Source of the DNA: HRBIN23 sp046294495
GTDB lineage: Bacteria; Chloroflexota; Dehalococcoidia; Lucifugimonadales; HRBIN23
Assembly (NCBI GenBank): GCA_046294495.1
Contig: JBKBKV010000004.1
Coordinates: 1 to 60,917 of the forward strand
Direction of reading: 5' to 3'
Length of the DNA: 60,917 nt
In this document: piece after piece, positions 42,223 through 50,476 of the stretch
How positions within the stretch are numbered: the stretch's first letter is position 1
Layout of the letters: the number at the start of each line of letters is the position of its first letter
Position numbers and translations under genes: made by a program
The notes under the pieces: model-generated
Databases searched by the model: none
What the model was told of the DNA's origin: nothing
What the model saw: only the letters and a program-made list of their open reading frames with translations

Positions 42223-43359
42223 TTATGACGATAGGGCGGCCCGCAGACGCTCAGCGACGATGCGGTCTTCACCCTCCCGAAGGGTGTGCACGGCGACAAA
42301 CAAATGGTTCCCATCAGCCCGCACACGGATGCTGGGGTTGCCCTGTCGGAGGGCCTGCTGGACAGCGCCAGCGGTGTGGCCCAGAGCCTTCTCGTCCAGG
42401 CTAATCTGAAGCCGGAGCCACGGCCCCTGACGCTCCCACAGGCGCTGAACAGTGATATGGGGTAGCCCCTCCAGTGCCTTGGCAATGGTCTGGATACGCC
42501 TCTCCTGAAGGGCGAAGCGCTCCTCGTGGTCCATACTAAACCACTCTTCCAATGCCACCACCGTGGCTATGACCTCCTGGCGGTCCACTTTGTAGCCCCT
42601 GCCAATGGAGCGATTGTCGTGGCTCTCATAGGCGATGAAGTTGTTGAGGGTGGCCGCCTCTACCAACTGCTTGCGCCCGCAGAGGACCCCTGAAGAGTGT
42701 GCAGAGCCGAAATACTTGGCCCCGAAGCACACCAGGTCAGCCCCGCTCTGGGGGAGCCACCGCATGCGCTCTAGGGGATACACTTCGGCAGCCGCATCCA
42801 CCAGAAGAGCCACACCCCGGTGGCGGGCGATGGCAGCGACCTCCGGTATAGAAAGGATGCCCTCATTGCCTTCGGCACGGGCCAAGTAAAGGATGCCCGC
42901 CGTTTGAGGGCCGATAGCCCCCTCCAGTTGGGCGGCTGTAGTTCCTCGCTCGTCCCCTACCTCTACCAGCCTCCCACCAGCCACCGTAACACAGCGGTCG
43001 TAATGGTAGCGCATGCGCTTCTGGATCAGGAACTCGTTCTTCATCCCGGTGGTGTCGGGAAGGCGGGCGATACGGTCGGCGTCCTTGCCGGTCATAATGG
43101 CAGCGGCCCCCAGCACCAGGGCTGCATAGCAACCGGAGGTAACCAAGGCGGCCTCTGCCCCAAGGACGCTTGCTATAGCCCTGCCCGACTTGAGTAGCAG
43201 TTCCTCCATGTCCACATAGGCCTCGTTAGCCTCCTCCATGGCCTTCAGCACCCGAGGCCCTAGAATAGAGCCGCCTAGCAGGGTCATACTTCCTGCGGCG
43301 TTGATAACCGGGCGAATGCCAAGGGCCTCATACACACTTAGAGCCTGCCGAGCCCCCAT
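42223..43359 (-). CDS. PLP-dependent enzyme, SelA/D-glucosaminate-6-P ammonia-lyase-like
   Basis: A 378-residue fold-type-I PLP enzyme. D188 in LLVDAAAEV and K215 in CFGAKYFGSAHSSGVL are the expected cofactor Asp and Schiff-base Lys. It lacks the N-terminal domain of true SelA and resembles the catabolic SelA-like/DgaE subgroup (D-glucosaminate-6-phosphate ammonia-lyase). The start MGARQALSVYEALGIRPVINAAGSMT is diagnostic of that group. A strong promoter precedes ATG 43359. No sugar transporter or kinase is near, so the substrate is unknown, and it should not be taken as evidence for selenocysteine synthesis. Confidence 0.8.
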   Translation of the reverse strand: MGARQALSVYEALGIRPVINAAGSMTLLGGSILGPRVLKAMEEANEAYVDMEELLLKSGRAIASVLGAEAALVTSGCYAALVLGAAAIMTGKDADRIARLPDTTGMKNEFLIQKRMRYHYDRCVTVAGGRLVEVGDERGTTAAQLEGAIGPQTAGILYLARAEGNEGILSIPEVAAIARHRGVALLVDAAAEVYPLERMRWLPQSGADLVCFGAKYFGSAHSSGVLCGRKQLVEAATLNNFIAYESHDNRSIGRGYKVDRQEVIATVVALEEWFSMDHEERFALQERRIQTIAKALEGLPHITVQRLWERQGPWLRLQISLDEKALGHTAGAVQQALRQGNPSIRVRADGNHLFVAVHTLREGEDRIVAERLRAALSS

Positions 43360-43385
43360 GTGTCCCCCTATTCCTTGTTGAGAAG

Positions 43386-43414
43386 ATTATAAACGCACTG
43401 CATAGGGGGATCAA
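43386..43414 (-). promoter_or_regulatory. Promoter of the PLP enzyme gene
   Basis: On the minus strand TTGATC (43409-43414), 17 bp, and a perfect TATAAT (43386-43391), 26 bases before the ATG. Confidence 0.65.
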
Positions 43415-43450
43415 GGTTACGAAGACGGTAAGGGCAGCGGAGCCTGCTCT

Positions 43451-44614
43451 CTAGCCTAGGCAAACGATGTCCTGCTGGACGGCGCTAGTAATCTCTGGGC
43501 CTTTGGCACCAAAGAAGACATCCACCTCCGAGCGCACGCCGAAGTCGGGCAAGTAGATCCCCGGCTCCACCGTAAAGCCAATGCCGGGCACAATACGGCG
43601 GGTGTCTTTTGTCTCCCATGAGTCCAGGTTTACCGCATCCCCGTGCACCGTGTGCCCCAGGCTGTGGCCCAGGCGGTGGGTAAACCACCTCCCATAGCCC
43701 GCCTGGGCAATGACCCGACGAGCAACCCTGTCCACCTGCCACCCCATTAGGAGTTGCCCCCTCTGCCACGCCTGTTGGAGGGCAGCTATAGCGGCATCCC
43801 TGGCCAAGCAGACGACGCGGAAAACCTCCTGGTAGCGTGGCGGTGGTTGGGCGCCGGCATAGGCTACCCAAGTAATATCGGCGTAGACGGTGTCCTCGCC
43901 CTTCAGGCGTGCCCACAAGTCTATCAGAACCCAGTCGCCCCGGCGGATAGGGGCTGAAGCGGTGGGGGAGGGTTCATAGTGGGGATCGCTGGAGTGGGTA
44001 TTGACAGCAACAATAGGCCCATCGGGGCTTTCCAGGCCCAAGTCGGCAAAGCGCTGACGGATGAAACGAGCGCACTCCCACTCCGTCAGCGCCCCCGACA
44101 GGGCTCGTCTCAGGAAAGCGAAGGCCTCCTGCACAATTTGGGAAAGCAGTCGCGCCGCCTCCCGGTGGGTATACTCCTGGGTGGGTGTCCACAGGAGAGC
44201 GGTCTCCTGAAATAAGTCGCCGGAGGGCACCACCTCTGGGCCGAACGCCCGCACCAACTCCACAGTGCCCGCGTCCACCCGCCCTACTCGAGGCAAGGCC
44301 CCCTGAGGGCTATATTCCATGGCCACCCTCCCCATTCCTTTCAGCCACCTATGTAAATGTCGCACCATATCCGCACGGCTGGCGAACACCCTTACAGGCA
44401 GACCTAGTCCACGGAACTTGCCGGCGTCCACGGCGTGCACCAGGAGCCGTGGGCGCCCCCTTGCTGGAACAAAGAGCCAGCATGGGCGTGTAACCATGCC
44501 AACTCTACCTACAACCGCCCAGAACACAGGATTTGTGCCCAGATAGTCGTAAAGAAGCCAGGCATCTACCCGGTGCCTGCGGAGCCACCCCTGTGCCTTG
44601 CGTAGGACACTCAT
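43451..44614 (-). CDS. M24 family Xaa-Pro-type peptidase
   Basis: A 387-residue creatinase/prolidase-fold peptidase. The N-terminal creatinase domain runs to about residue 150; the catalytic part has metal ligands in WVLIDLWARLKGEDTVYADIT (two Asp), LGHSLGHTVHG (His), TVEPGIYLPD (Glu) and VRSEVDVF (Glu). ATG 44614 follows GGAGG; an upstream frame to 44677 lacks similarity. It is transcribed toward the PLP gene, from which it is separated by 91 bases and that gene's own promoter. It probably cleaves Xaa-Pro dipeptides or related peptides. Confidence 0.88.
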   Translation of the reverse strand: MSVLRKAQGWLRRHRVDAWLLYDYLGTNPVFWAVVGRVGMVTRPCWLFVPARGRPRLLVHAVDAGKFRGLGLPVRVFASRADMVRHLHRWLKGMGRVAMEYSPQGALPRVGRVDAGTVELVRAFGPEVVPSGDLFQETALLWTPTQEYTHREAARLLSQIVQEAFAFLRRALSGALTEWECARFIRQRFADLGLESPDGPIVAVNTHSSDPHYEPSPTASAPIRRGDWVLIDLWARLKGEDTVYADITWVAYAGAQPPPRYQEVFRVVCLARDAAIAALQQAWQRGQLLMGWQVDRVARRVIAQAGYGRWFTHRLGHSLGHTVHGDAVNLDSWETKDTRRIVPGIGFTVEPGIYLPDFGVRSEVDVFFGAKGPEITSAVQQDIVCLG

Positions 44615-44712
44615 CCACAATGCCTCCTTTTTAGCCCTCCCGCCCGCCAGATTATCCAAAGCCCTGCCAGTGCACAAGACCTGATGGGATTATGAATGGC
44701 GTGGGTGTGCCA

Positions 44713-44742
44713 TTGTTCCCAATGGCCAGGGGGGAATATAAT
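44713..44742 (+). promoter_or_regulatory. Promoter candidate for the TPR gene
   Basis: TTGTTC (44713-44718), 18 bp, and a perfect TATAAT (44737-44742). A 140-base leader would precede the chosen GTG. Confidence 0.45.
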
Positions 44743-44884
44743 TTGACCAGGGGTGAAGCCACACCCCAGCCAGTATGGGGGACTGTTTACTGCACTTTTG
44801 CACCCGTAGTAAACCACCATCTTGGTGGCCAGGGGATTGGCGAGCCAGCGTAGGCAGTTGGGCCCGGGCCTTGGGGGTAAGCCT

Positions 44885-45373
44885 GTGCACACCGGAGCGG
44901 AGCATCGTCAGGAGGCGTGGGAACACTTCCGGAGAGGCTATGCGCTCCAGATGCAGGGGCGCTTAGAGGAGGCGGTGCGCGCCTACCAGCGCTCCCTTGA
45001 TATATGCCCCACTCCAGAGGCATACACTTTCCTGGGATGGGCTCTCTCCTACCTGGGGCGCCTTGAAGAGGCTATCCAGTATTGTCAGAAGGCCATTGAA
45101 CTAGACCCCGACTACGGCAACCCTTATAACGACATTGGAGCGTATCTCATTGAACTGGGGCGTCTGGACGAGGCCATCTCCTGGCTCCAGCGGGCCTTGC
45201 GCGCCCGTCGCTACGACCACTACTGCTTTCCGTGGATGAACCTTGGGCGTATCTGGGAGCGCAAAGGGCAGTGGCATCGGGCAATAAAGTGCTACAAGAT
45301 GGCCCTGGAGTGCGACCCCTGCTATAAGCCCGCCGCCAGGGCATTGGCCCGATTGCGTGGCCTGCTGAACTAA
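44885..45373 (+). CDS. TPR-repeat protein
   Basis: A 162-residue protein of four or five tandem tetratricopeptide repeats: AWEHFRRGYALQMQGRLEEAV, AYTFLGWALSYLGRLEEAI, YNDIGAYLIELGRLDEAI and PWMNLGRIWERKGQWHRAI. Each ends with the A-x-x-x-D-P-x-y pattern. No signal peptide or other domain is present, so it is probably a protein-protein adaptor. GTG 44885 is the likely start; the frame is open from 44822. It precedes tldD by 95 bases. Some Cys residues (CDPCY) lie near the end. Confidence 0.8.
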   Translation: MHTGAEHRQEAWEHFRRGYALQMQGRLEEAVRAYQRSLDICPTPEAYTFLGWALSYLGRLEEAIQYCQKAIELDPDYGNPYNDIGAYLIELGRLDEAISWLQRALRARRYDHYCFPWMNLGRIWERKGQWHRAIKCYKMALECDPCYKPAARALARLRGLLN

Positions 45374-45468
45374 TACCCTCTCCGTGGCGCACCTGCCTGG
45401 CCCACAGCCCTGCAACGGATTAGACAAGACTAGCGAGGGTTGGTAGGCTGTGTAAAGGAGGTTCACCT

Positions 45469-47033
45469 ATGAGCATAGGGGTGGAATCGCTGGATGCCGC
45501 TGTGTCTGTGGCCGAACAGGTGGCAACCCAAGCGCGCCGCCTACGCGGGTGCGTTCACTGTGATATACGCCTTAGTGCGGCGGAGATACGCACCTGCATC
45601 GCCGAAAACGGTGTAGAGAAGGCTAGCAACGCCGATTGCCATCTTGGGTTGGGGGTGCGTGTGGTGGCCCAGGACGGGGGCGCGGCCCCAGGGTTCTACG
45701 GCCGGGTTATAGGTAGCGCCGACTTGGGCAACATCTACTCTGTGATTAAGGAAGCGGTGCGCCACGCCTACGCCCGTGCCCGTGCTAACGCTCAACAAAA
45801 ACGCCCCGGGTGGCTGCCGCCTTTGGGACCTTGGGCAGGAGCCTATCCTCCCTTCCTCTGGCACCCGTGCCTGTGGTGCGCACCCGCATATCCCCTGTCT
45901 TCCGTATTGACCCCTGTTCGGTGCCCCTGGAGGAGGTGGTGCGCCTCGTTACCCGCGCCTCCCGGACCGCTGGTGCGGTCAGCCCGCAGGTAGCCTTTAA
46001 CACCGTCATCGGTGCCACCTCCCTGGTGCGGGAGTTCTTTGCCAGTTCAGAAGGGTCCTCCATTGACCGCACATACGCCCTCAGCGAGGGCCTGGTGTTC
46101 GTGGCCTCCAGTGGAGCGACAGGGCCTCTGGATCTTTACGACTTCACTGGCCACCAGCGAGGGTGGGAGGTGCTCACCGATGGATACCACAACGCCTACA
46201 TCCACCTGGAGCCACTGGAGGAGTTCGCCCGACGGGTGGCCGCCACCGCTGTGGAGGTCTCCAGCGCTCCACCCCTGCGCCCTGCAGAGGGGGAAGTTGT
46301 AGTGGTAACAGACCCCCACTTCAACGCCCTGGTGTGCCACGAGGTGGTGGGGCATCCCTCGGAACTGGATAGGGCGCTAAAGATGGAAACGGCCTACGCC
46401 GGCCGTTCCTGGCTTTTCAAAGACCCCCAGGAGAACATGCTGGGCAAGCAGGTGGCCTCCCCCCTGGTCAGCGTGGTGTCGGACCCCACGATGGAGGGGT
46501 TTGGCTCTTACCCCTACGACCACGAAGGCACCCCAGCGCGGCGGGTGTGGAACATCCGCAATGGCATCTACACCGAGTTCCTCTCCAGCCGGCAGACAGC
46601 CCCTTTCCTGGGCCTGGAGAGCAACGGCCACTATATGGCTGTCAGTGCTTTCGTGGTGCCCCTCATCCGCATGTCCAACACCGCCTTCTTGGGAGGCGAC
46701 AAAGACCCGCAAGACATCATCCGAGAGGTGGAGCAAGGCTGGTATGTGGTGGGGCATCGCATTCCTTCGGTGGCCGAGAGCCGGGAGAACTTCCGCATTT
46801 CTGCCGTCAAGGTCTATGAAATCCGCCATGGGCAGGTGGGGCAACTCTATCGTGACGGGGCGGTGATGGCGGACAGCCGCGACTTCTTCATGCGCATTGA
46901 CGCCGTTGGCAACGATTTCCGCCTCTTCCCCATCCCCAACTGCGGCAAGGGACAGCCCATGCAACCCAAACGCATGAGCAACGGCGGCCCCACGCTGCGC
47001 AGTGTGGCACGCCTGACGGGAACAGGGAGATGA
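45469..47033 (+). pseudogene. tldD: TldD-family metalloprotease gene with a single-base frameshift
   Basis: TldD and TldE form a hetero-oligomeric zinc protease that processes peptides such as microcin precursors. ATG 45469 (with AAAGGAGG) opens the family N-terminus, which runs in frame to about 45808; the family then continues in the -1 frame from GTG 45810 (AAAFGTLGRSLSSLPLAP) to 47033. The catalytic VCHEVVGHPSE (HExxxH) lies at about 46340. One G is missing in CCCCGGGTGG (45804-45812): restoring it joins K-R-P-G-V-A-A-A-F-G perfectly. This is either an indel error or a recent loss; the rest of the protein is intact and shows no further damage. Confidence 0.85.
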
Positions 47034-47036
47034 ACT

Positions 47037-47198
47037 GTGGGGCCTTTTTGCCGCATCGCCATCGGCGACCCGGAGGGTTCTCGCTTTGAGGAAATAGAAG
47101 CCCTGGTAGATACAGGGGCCTCTTACACCCTTGTCCCACCCAGACATCTACGGCGCTTGGGGGCAGGCTCTGAACTGTCATTAGGAGGAGATAGATGA
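47037..47198 (+). CDS. Truncated clan-AA (retropepsin-like) aspartic protease fragment
   Basis: A 53-codon ORF, GTG 47037 (with GGGAGA six bases upstream) to TGA 47196-47198, lying between tldD and tldE and overlapping the tldE start as ATGA. It reads GPFCRIAIGDPEGSRFEEIEA then LVDTGASYTLVPPRHLRRLGAG, which is the N-terminal half of retropepsin-like bacterial proteases including the catalytic D-T-G-A motif. Full-length members have about 110-120 residues; the flap and C-terminal strand are missing, because tldE follows at once. It may be a remnant used as a coupling leader, or a short real product. Frame is uninterrupted. Confidence 0.6.
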   Translation: MGPFCRIAIGDPEGSRFEEIEALVDTGASYTLVPPRHLRRLGAGSELSLGGDR

Positions 47199-48763
47199 TT
47201 CCCATTGCACACCTAAAGCGCGCCGTGCAGGAGGGGTTGGCCTACCTGCACGCCCAGCCCGATGTGCAGGAGGCGGAGGTGTTTGCCGCCTCGAATGGTT
47301 CCCTCTTCGCACGCCTCAACTACACCTCCCACATCCCCTGCAACGGAGTGGAGGAACCCAAGTCCCAGGAGTCGTATGGGGTTGCGGTGCGTGTCCTCTT
47401 CCGGGGCGAGGACATACCCCGTTTTGGCCTTGGCTCCGAGCCGAGCAATCTTTCTCTGGAGGGGATAAAGCGAGCACTGGAAAAGGCGCGTCGCGGGGCA
47501 GTGCGCGACCCAGACCGCGCCTCCCTGCCACGCCCCACTGGGGAGAAGCGACGCCTGCGCCGTTACCACGACCCATTGCTTATGCGCCTGCGCGACCGGG
47601 ACTTGGTGCAGGTGGGTTGGATGGCTGTGGAGGGCGCCCTGGGGGTCTTCCAGTCGGCAGAAGACCTGTTGACCCTGGTGGAGCGACCCGATGCCCTCCC
47701 CTCCCTGGGCCTCATCCTGGGAGGGGATGTAACCGTTTTGCAGGAGCGCATCGCGGTAGGCTCTACCCATATTCCTGTGGAAACTGACCAGTCCACCCTT
47801 GTGATGTCCTTCCTCACGGCGATGGTGGAGGCCCGCACGGGCAAAGGCTCCTCCTGGATGGTAGGGACCCGCCTGGGGGACTTCTCCCCAGAGCCAGGGG
47901 AGGAGTGCGCCCGCAACGCCATTCGGGCTATGGACGGCGTGCGCGTGCCCGATGGGGAATATGCATGTGTCCTCGGCCCACAGGCGGTTACAGACCTACT
48001 GAACCATATCATCGTTCCCAGCCTTACCCTGGGGGCCTTTTACGCCGGGGCGTCGGCCTTCCAGGGGAAACTCTCCAAGTCCATTGCCTCCCCCTTGCTA
48101 GACATGTGGGACGATGGGGCTGCCCCTGGTCTAGCAGGGAGCAAAGGCATTACCTGTGAAGGGCTTCCCACAGGGCGCACTGACCTGGTGCGCGAGGGGC
48201 GCCTGGTGGGGCTATTGACCGACTACTACAGGAGCCAGCAAATCCTTCGCGACCCCAACGGCCGTGCCAAATTGGGCGTAGACCCCGCAGAGGTGCGCAC
48301 CCTCCTGGTGCCCCGCAACGGCTTCCGCTTCGCGTTTGGTGGGGGCAGACATCCAGAAGCACCAGTAGGCATCTTCGGCACCAATATCGTCGTATCTACT
48401 AGCCAGCCCTGCACTCACCAGGAACTCCTGCAGAGGGTGGGCAATGGCCTCTACATTGGGCGCATCTGGTATACCTACCCCATCAACGGCCTGGCCGCTG
48501 GCGACTTTACATGCACAGTGGTAGGGGATTCATACCTCATCAGGGATGGCCGGCGAGACAAGCCCATTAAGCCCAACACTATCCGCATCAACGACACCAT
48601 CCATCGGGTCCTACAAGGCATCGTAGGGGTTGGGGGCACGCCTCGGGGCACACTGGTGTGGGCCGCCGACAGCATTATGTATACCCCAGAGGTGGCTGTG
48701 CAGAGGCTCCAAGTGCGGGAGATCGCCGGGTTTATGGAGACGGTCTATCCCAGCCGCGGCTAA
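47195..48763 (+). CDS. tldE: TldE/PmbA family protease subunit
   Basis: The non-metal-binding partner of TldD in the TldD/TldE protease. The 522-residue protein has the family beginning (LKRAVQEGLAYLHAQPDVQEAEVFA) and the C-terminal PmbA/TldA domain (GLPTGRTDLVREGRLVGLLTDYY, GNGLYIGRIWYTYPINGLAAGDFT). It lacks the HExxxH motif, as expected for TldE. ATG 47195 follows AGGAGG. At its end it overlaps the convergent amidase gene by four bases. The partner tldD, 160 bases upstream, is frameshifted in this assembly. Confidence 0.9.
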   Translation: MIPIAHLKRAVQEGLAYLHAQPDVQEAEVFAASNGSLFARLNYTSHIPCNGVEEPKSQESYGVAVRVLFRGEDIPRFGLGSEPSNLSLEGIKRALEKARRGAVRDPDRASLPRPTGEKRRLRRYHDPLLMRLRDRDLVQVGWMAVEGALGVFQSAEDLLTLVERPDALPSLGLILGGDVTVLQERIAVGSTHIPVETDQSTLVMSFLTAMVEARTGKGSSWMVGTRLGDFSPEPGEECARNAIRAMDGVRVPDGEYACVLGPQAVTDLLNHIIVPSLTLGAFYAGASAFQGKLSKSIASPLLDMWDDGAAPGLAGSKGITCEGLPTGRTDLVREGRLVGLLTDYYRSQQILRDPNGRAKLGVDPAEVRTLLVPRNGFRFAFGGGRHPEAPVGIFGTNIVVSTSQPCTHQELLQRVGNGLYIGRIWYTYPINGLAAGDFTCTVVGDSYLIRDGRRDKPIKPNTIRINDTIHRVLQGIVGVGGTPRGTLVWAADSIMYTPEVAVQRLQVREIAGFMETVYPSRG

Positions 48764-50178
48764 AGGGCAGGGTGACGCAAGTGCCACGGAGTGGCCTGCT
48801 GGTAGGCGTGCGCCACCTTGAGCACCAGGGCCTCCTCCCACCAGCGTCCCATAACCTGCAGGCCGATGGGCAGACCGTTGCGGGAGAACCCGCAGGGCAC
48901 CGATACAGCCGGCTGGCCGGTGAGGTTGCAAGGGCGTGTAAGGCTCCCTACGGTGTCCACAATGCGCACCTCGCGCCCGCGCAGGAACACGTGCTCCTGC
49001 TCCAGGCGCGGGGCCGGATAGGGGCAAGTGGGACCCACCAGCACATCCACCCTCTGCAATACTTCCTGCATCTGCTGAATCAGAAGGCGGCGGGCCTGCT
49101 GAGCCTTCAGATACTGGACGGCTGTGGTCAGCATCCCCTGGGTGAGGCGCTCTTTGCACTCGGGGCCGTAGTCTTGCATACGGGAGGGGAACCACTGGGT
49201 GTGGACGGCGGCCGCCTCGGTCCAGGAGATGATGGCGCCGGCGTGGGATGCGTCTCTCAGATAGGGGAGAGACACCTCCTCCACAGAGCACCCCAACTCC
49301 GCCAGCACCTCCACAGCCCTCCGCACCGCCGAGAGCACCTCCTCATCGGCATCTTCAAAGAATAGTTCCCTGGGCACGCCTACGCGGACACCCTTCAATT
49401 TGCCATCCAGCGCCCGCAGGTAGTTAGGCACCCGCACAGTGGCTGTAGCAGGGTCTTTGGGGTCGTGGCCGGCGATAGCCTGCAGAACCACAGCGGCGTC
49501 CTCAACAGTGCGTGTCAGAGGACCGGTGTGGTCTAAAGACCAGGACAGCACAACCACTCCATATTTGGAGACGCGCCCGAAGGTGGGCTTTACGCCCACC
49601 GCCCCGCACAAGGCCGAGGGAATACGGATAGACCCTCCGGTGTCGGAGCCCATGCCCACATAAGCCAGGCCCGCCACCACGCCCGCCCCTGACCCCGCGG
49701 ATGACCCTCCGGGCAGATGCTCCAAATTCCACGGGTTGTGGGCTGGGCCGAAGTGAACATTCTTGCCGTGACCGCCCATGGCAAACTCGGTGGTATGGGT
49801 CTTGCCCACCAGCACAGCCCCCGCCTCTTGGAAGCGCTGGGCTACAGTGCAGTCCTCCTGAGGCACAAAGTCCGATAGTATGCGGGAGCCAGCCGTTGTG
49901 CGCACCCCCTTTGTCCAGTAGAGGTCTTTGAGGGCGATGGGGATGCCGTGGAGCATCCCCCGGTATTCCCCTCGGGCGATGGCACTCTCGGCCTGGCGGG
50001 CCTGCTGGAGGGCATCTTCCTCCAGCACGGTGATGAAGGCGTTGAGACGGGGGTTGAGGCGGCGGATACGCTCTAGATGCGCCTGGACAACCTCAACAGG
50101 GGATGCAGCCTTGCGCCGAATCAGGCGTGCGACCTGGGGAATGGTGAGCCAGCAAAGGTCTTGGTCAATCCGGGACAT
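48760..50178 (-). CDS. Amidase (amidase-signature family)
   Basis: A 472-residue amidase-signature hydrolase. The Ser-cis-Ser-Lys triad is visible as IALKDLYWT (Lys), GGSSAGSGAGVVAG (cis-Ser) and GSDTGGSIRIPSALCG (nucleophile Ser). It is GatA-like in sequence but has no gatB nearby, so a general amide hydrolase is more likely. ATG 50178 follows GAAGGAGG. Its upstream neighbour encodes a GatC-like small protein, hinting at an AC-type complex. Confidence 0.9.
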   Translation of the reverse strand: MSRIDQDLCWLTIPQVARLIRRKAASPVEVVQAHLERIRRLNPRLNAFITVLEEDALQQARQAESAIARGEYRGMLHGIPIALKDLYWTKGVRTTAGSRILSDFVPQEDCTVAQRFQEAGAVLVGKTHTTEFAMGGHGKNVHFGPAHNPWNLEHLPGGSSAGSGAGVVAGLAYVGMGSDTGGSIRIPSALCGAVGVKPTFGRVSKYGVVVLSWSLDHTGPLTRTVEDAAVVLQAIAGHDPKDPATATVRVPNYLRALDGKLKGVRVGVPRELFFEDADEEVLSAVRRAVEVLAELGCSVEEVSLPYLRDASHAGAIISWTEAAAVHTQWFPSRMQDYGPECKERLTQGMLTTAVQYLKAQQARRLLIQQMQEVLQRVDVLVGPTCPYPAPRLEQEHVFLRGREVRIVDTVGSLTRPCNLTGQPAVSVPCGFSRNGLPIGLQVMGRWWEEALVLKVAHAYQQATPWHLRHPAL

Positions 50179-50214
50179 AGCGCCTCCTTCTTGCCCGTTC
50201 ACCCCCTATAGGGT

Positions 50215-50418
50215 CTAGGGCCGTTCCCGAGGGGGAACTGGGAGCGGAGCGATAAAGGCGGGCTCCACATCGTGCAAGGGAATGGTCTCCAGACGGCTCA
50301 GACGCTCCCGAAGGGATTTCCAGAGGGGCACCAATCCTTGTAAGCCTTCGGGATGCAAGTCCAGGCCCACCCACCGGGCTATGGCTTCCAAGGTCGCCAG
50401 ATCGGGCATCTCGGTCAT
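50215..50418 (-). CDS. GatC-like small protein
   Basis: A 67-residue ORF 37 bases upstream of the amidase, same strand. It shows LEAIARWVGLDLHPEGLQGL, then SLRERLSRLETIPLHDVEPAF, resembling the GatC segment (L-x-x-I/D-x-V/T-E-P). True GatC wraps around GatA and stabilises it. ATG 50418 has AGGAGG-like sequence upstream (ggaaac). No gatB is present, so it may chaperone a stand-alone amidase. Confidence 0.55.
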   Translation of the reverse strand: MTEMPDLATLEAIARWVGLDLHPEGLQGLVPLWKSLRERLSRLETIPLHDVEPAFIAPLPVPPRERP

Positions 50419-50476
50419 AGTTTCCTCCTGGGTGCCGATGCCTACTTTGCCCTAAGGCAAGGCGGCTGTCAAGGTG

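Noticed and set aside
42223..43359. True L-seryl-tRNA(Sec) selenium transferase (SelA)
   Set aside because: It lacks the SelA N-terminal domain and matches the SelA-like catabolic subgroup; it is not evidence of selenocysteine use.
45790..45815. Programmed -1 ribosomal frameshift in tldD
   Set aside because: The CGC-CCC-GGG-TGG context is not a standard slippery heptamer; an indel is more likely.
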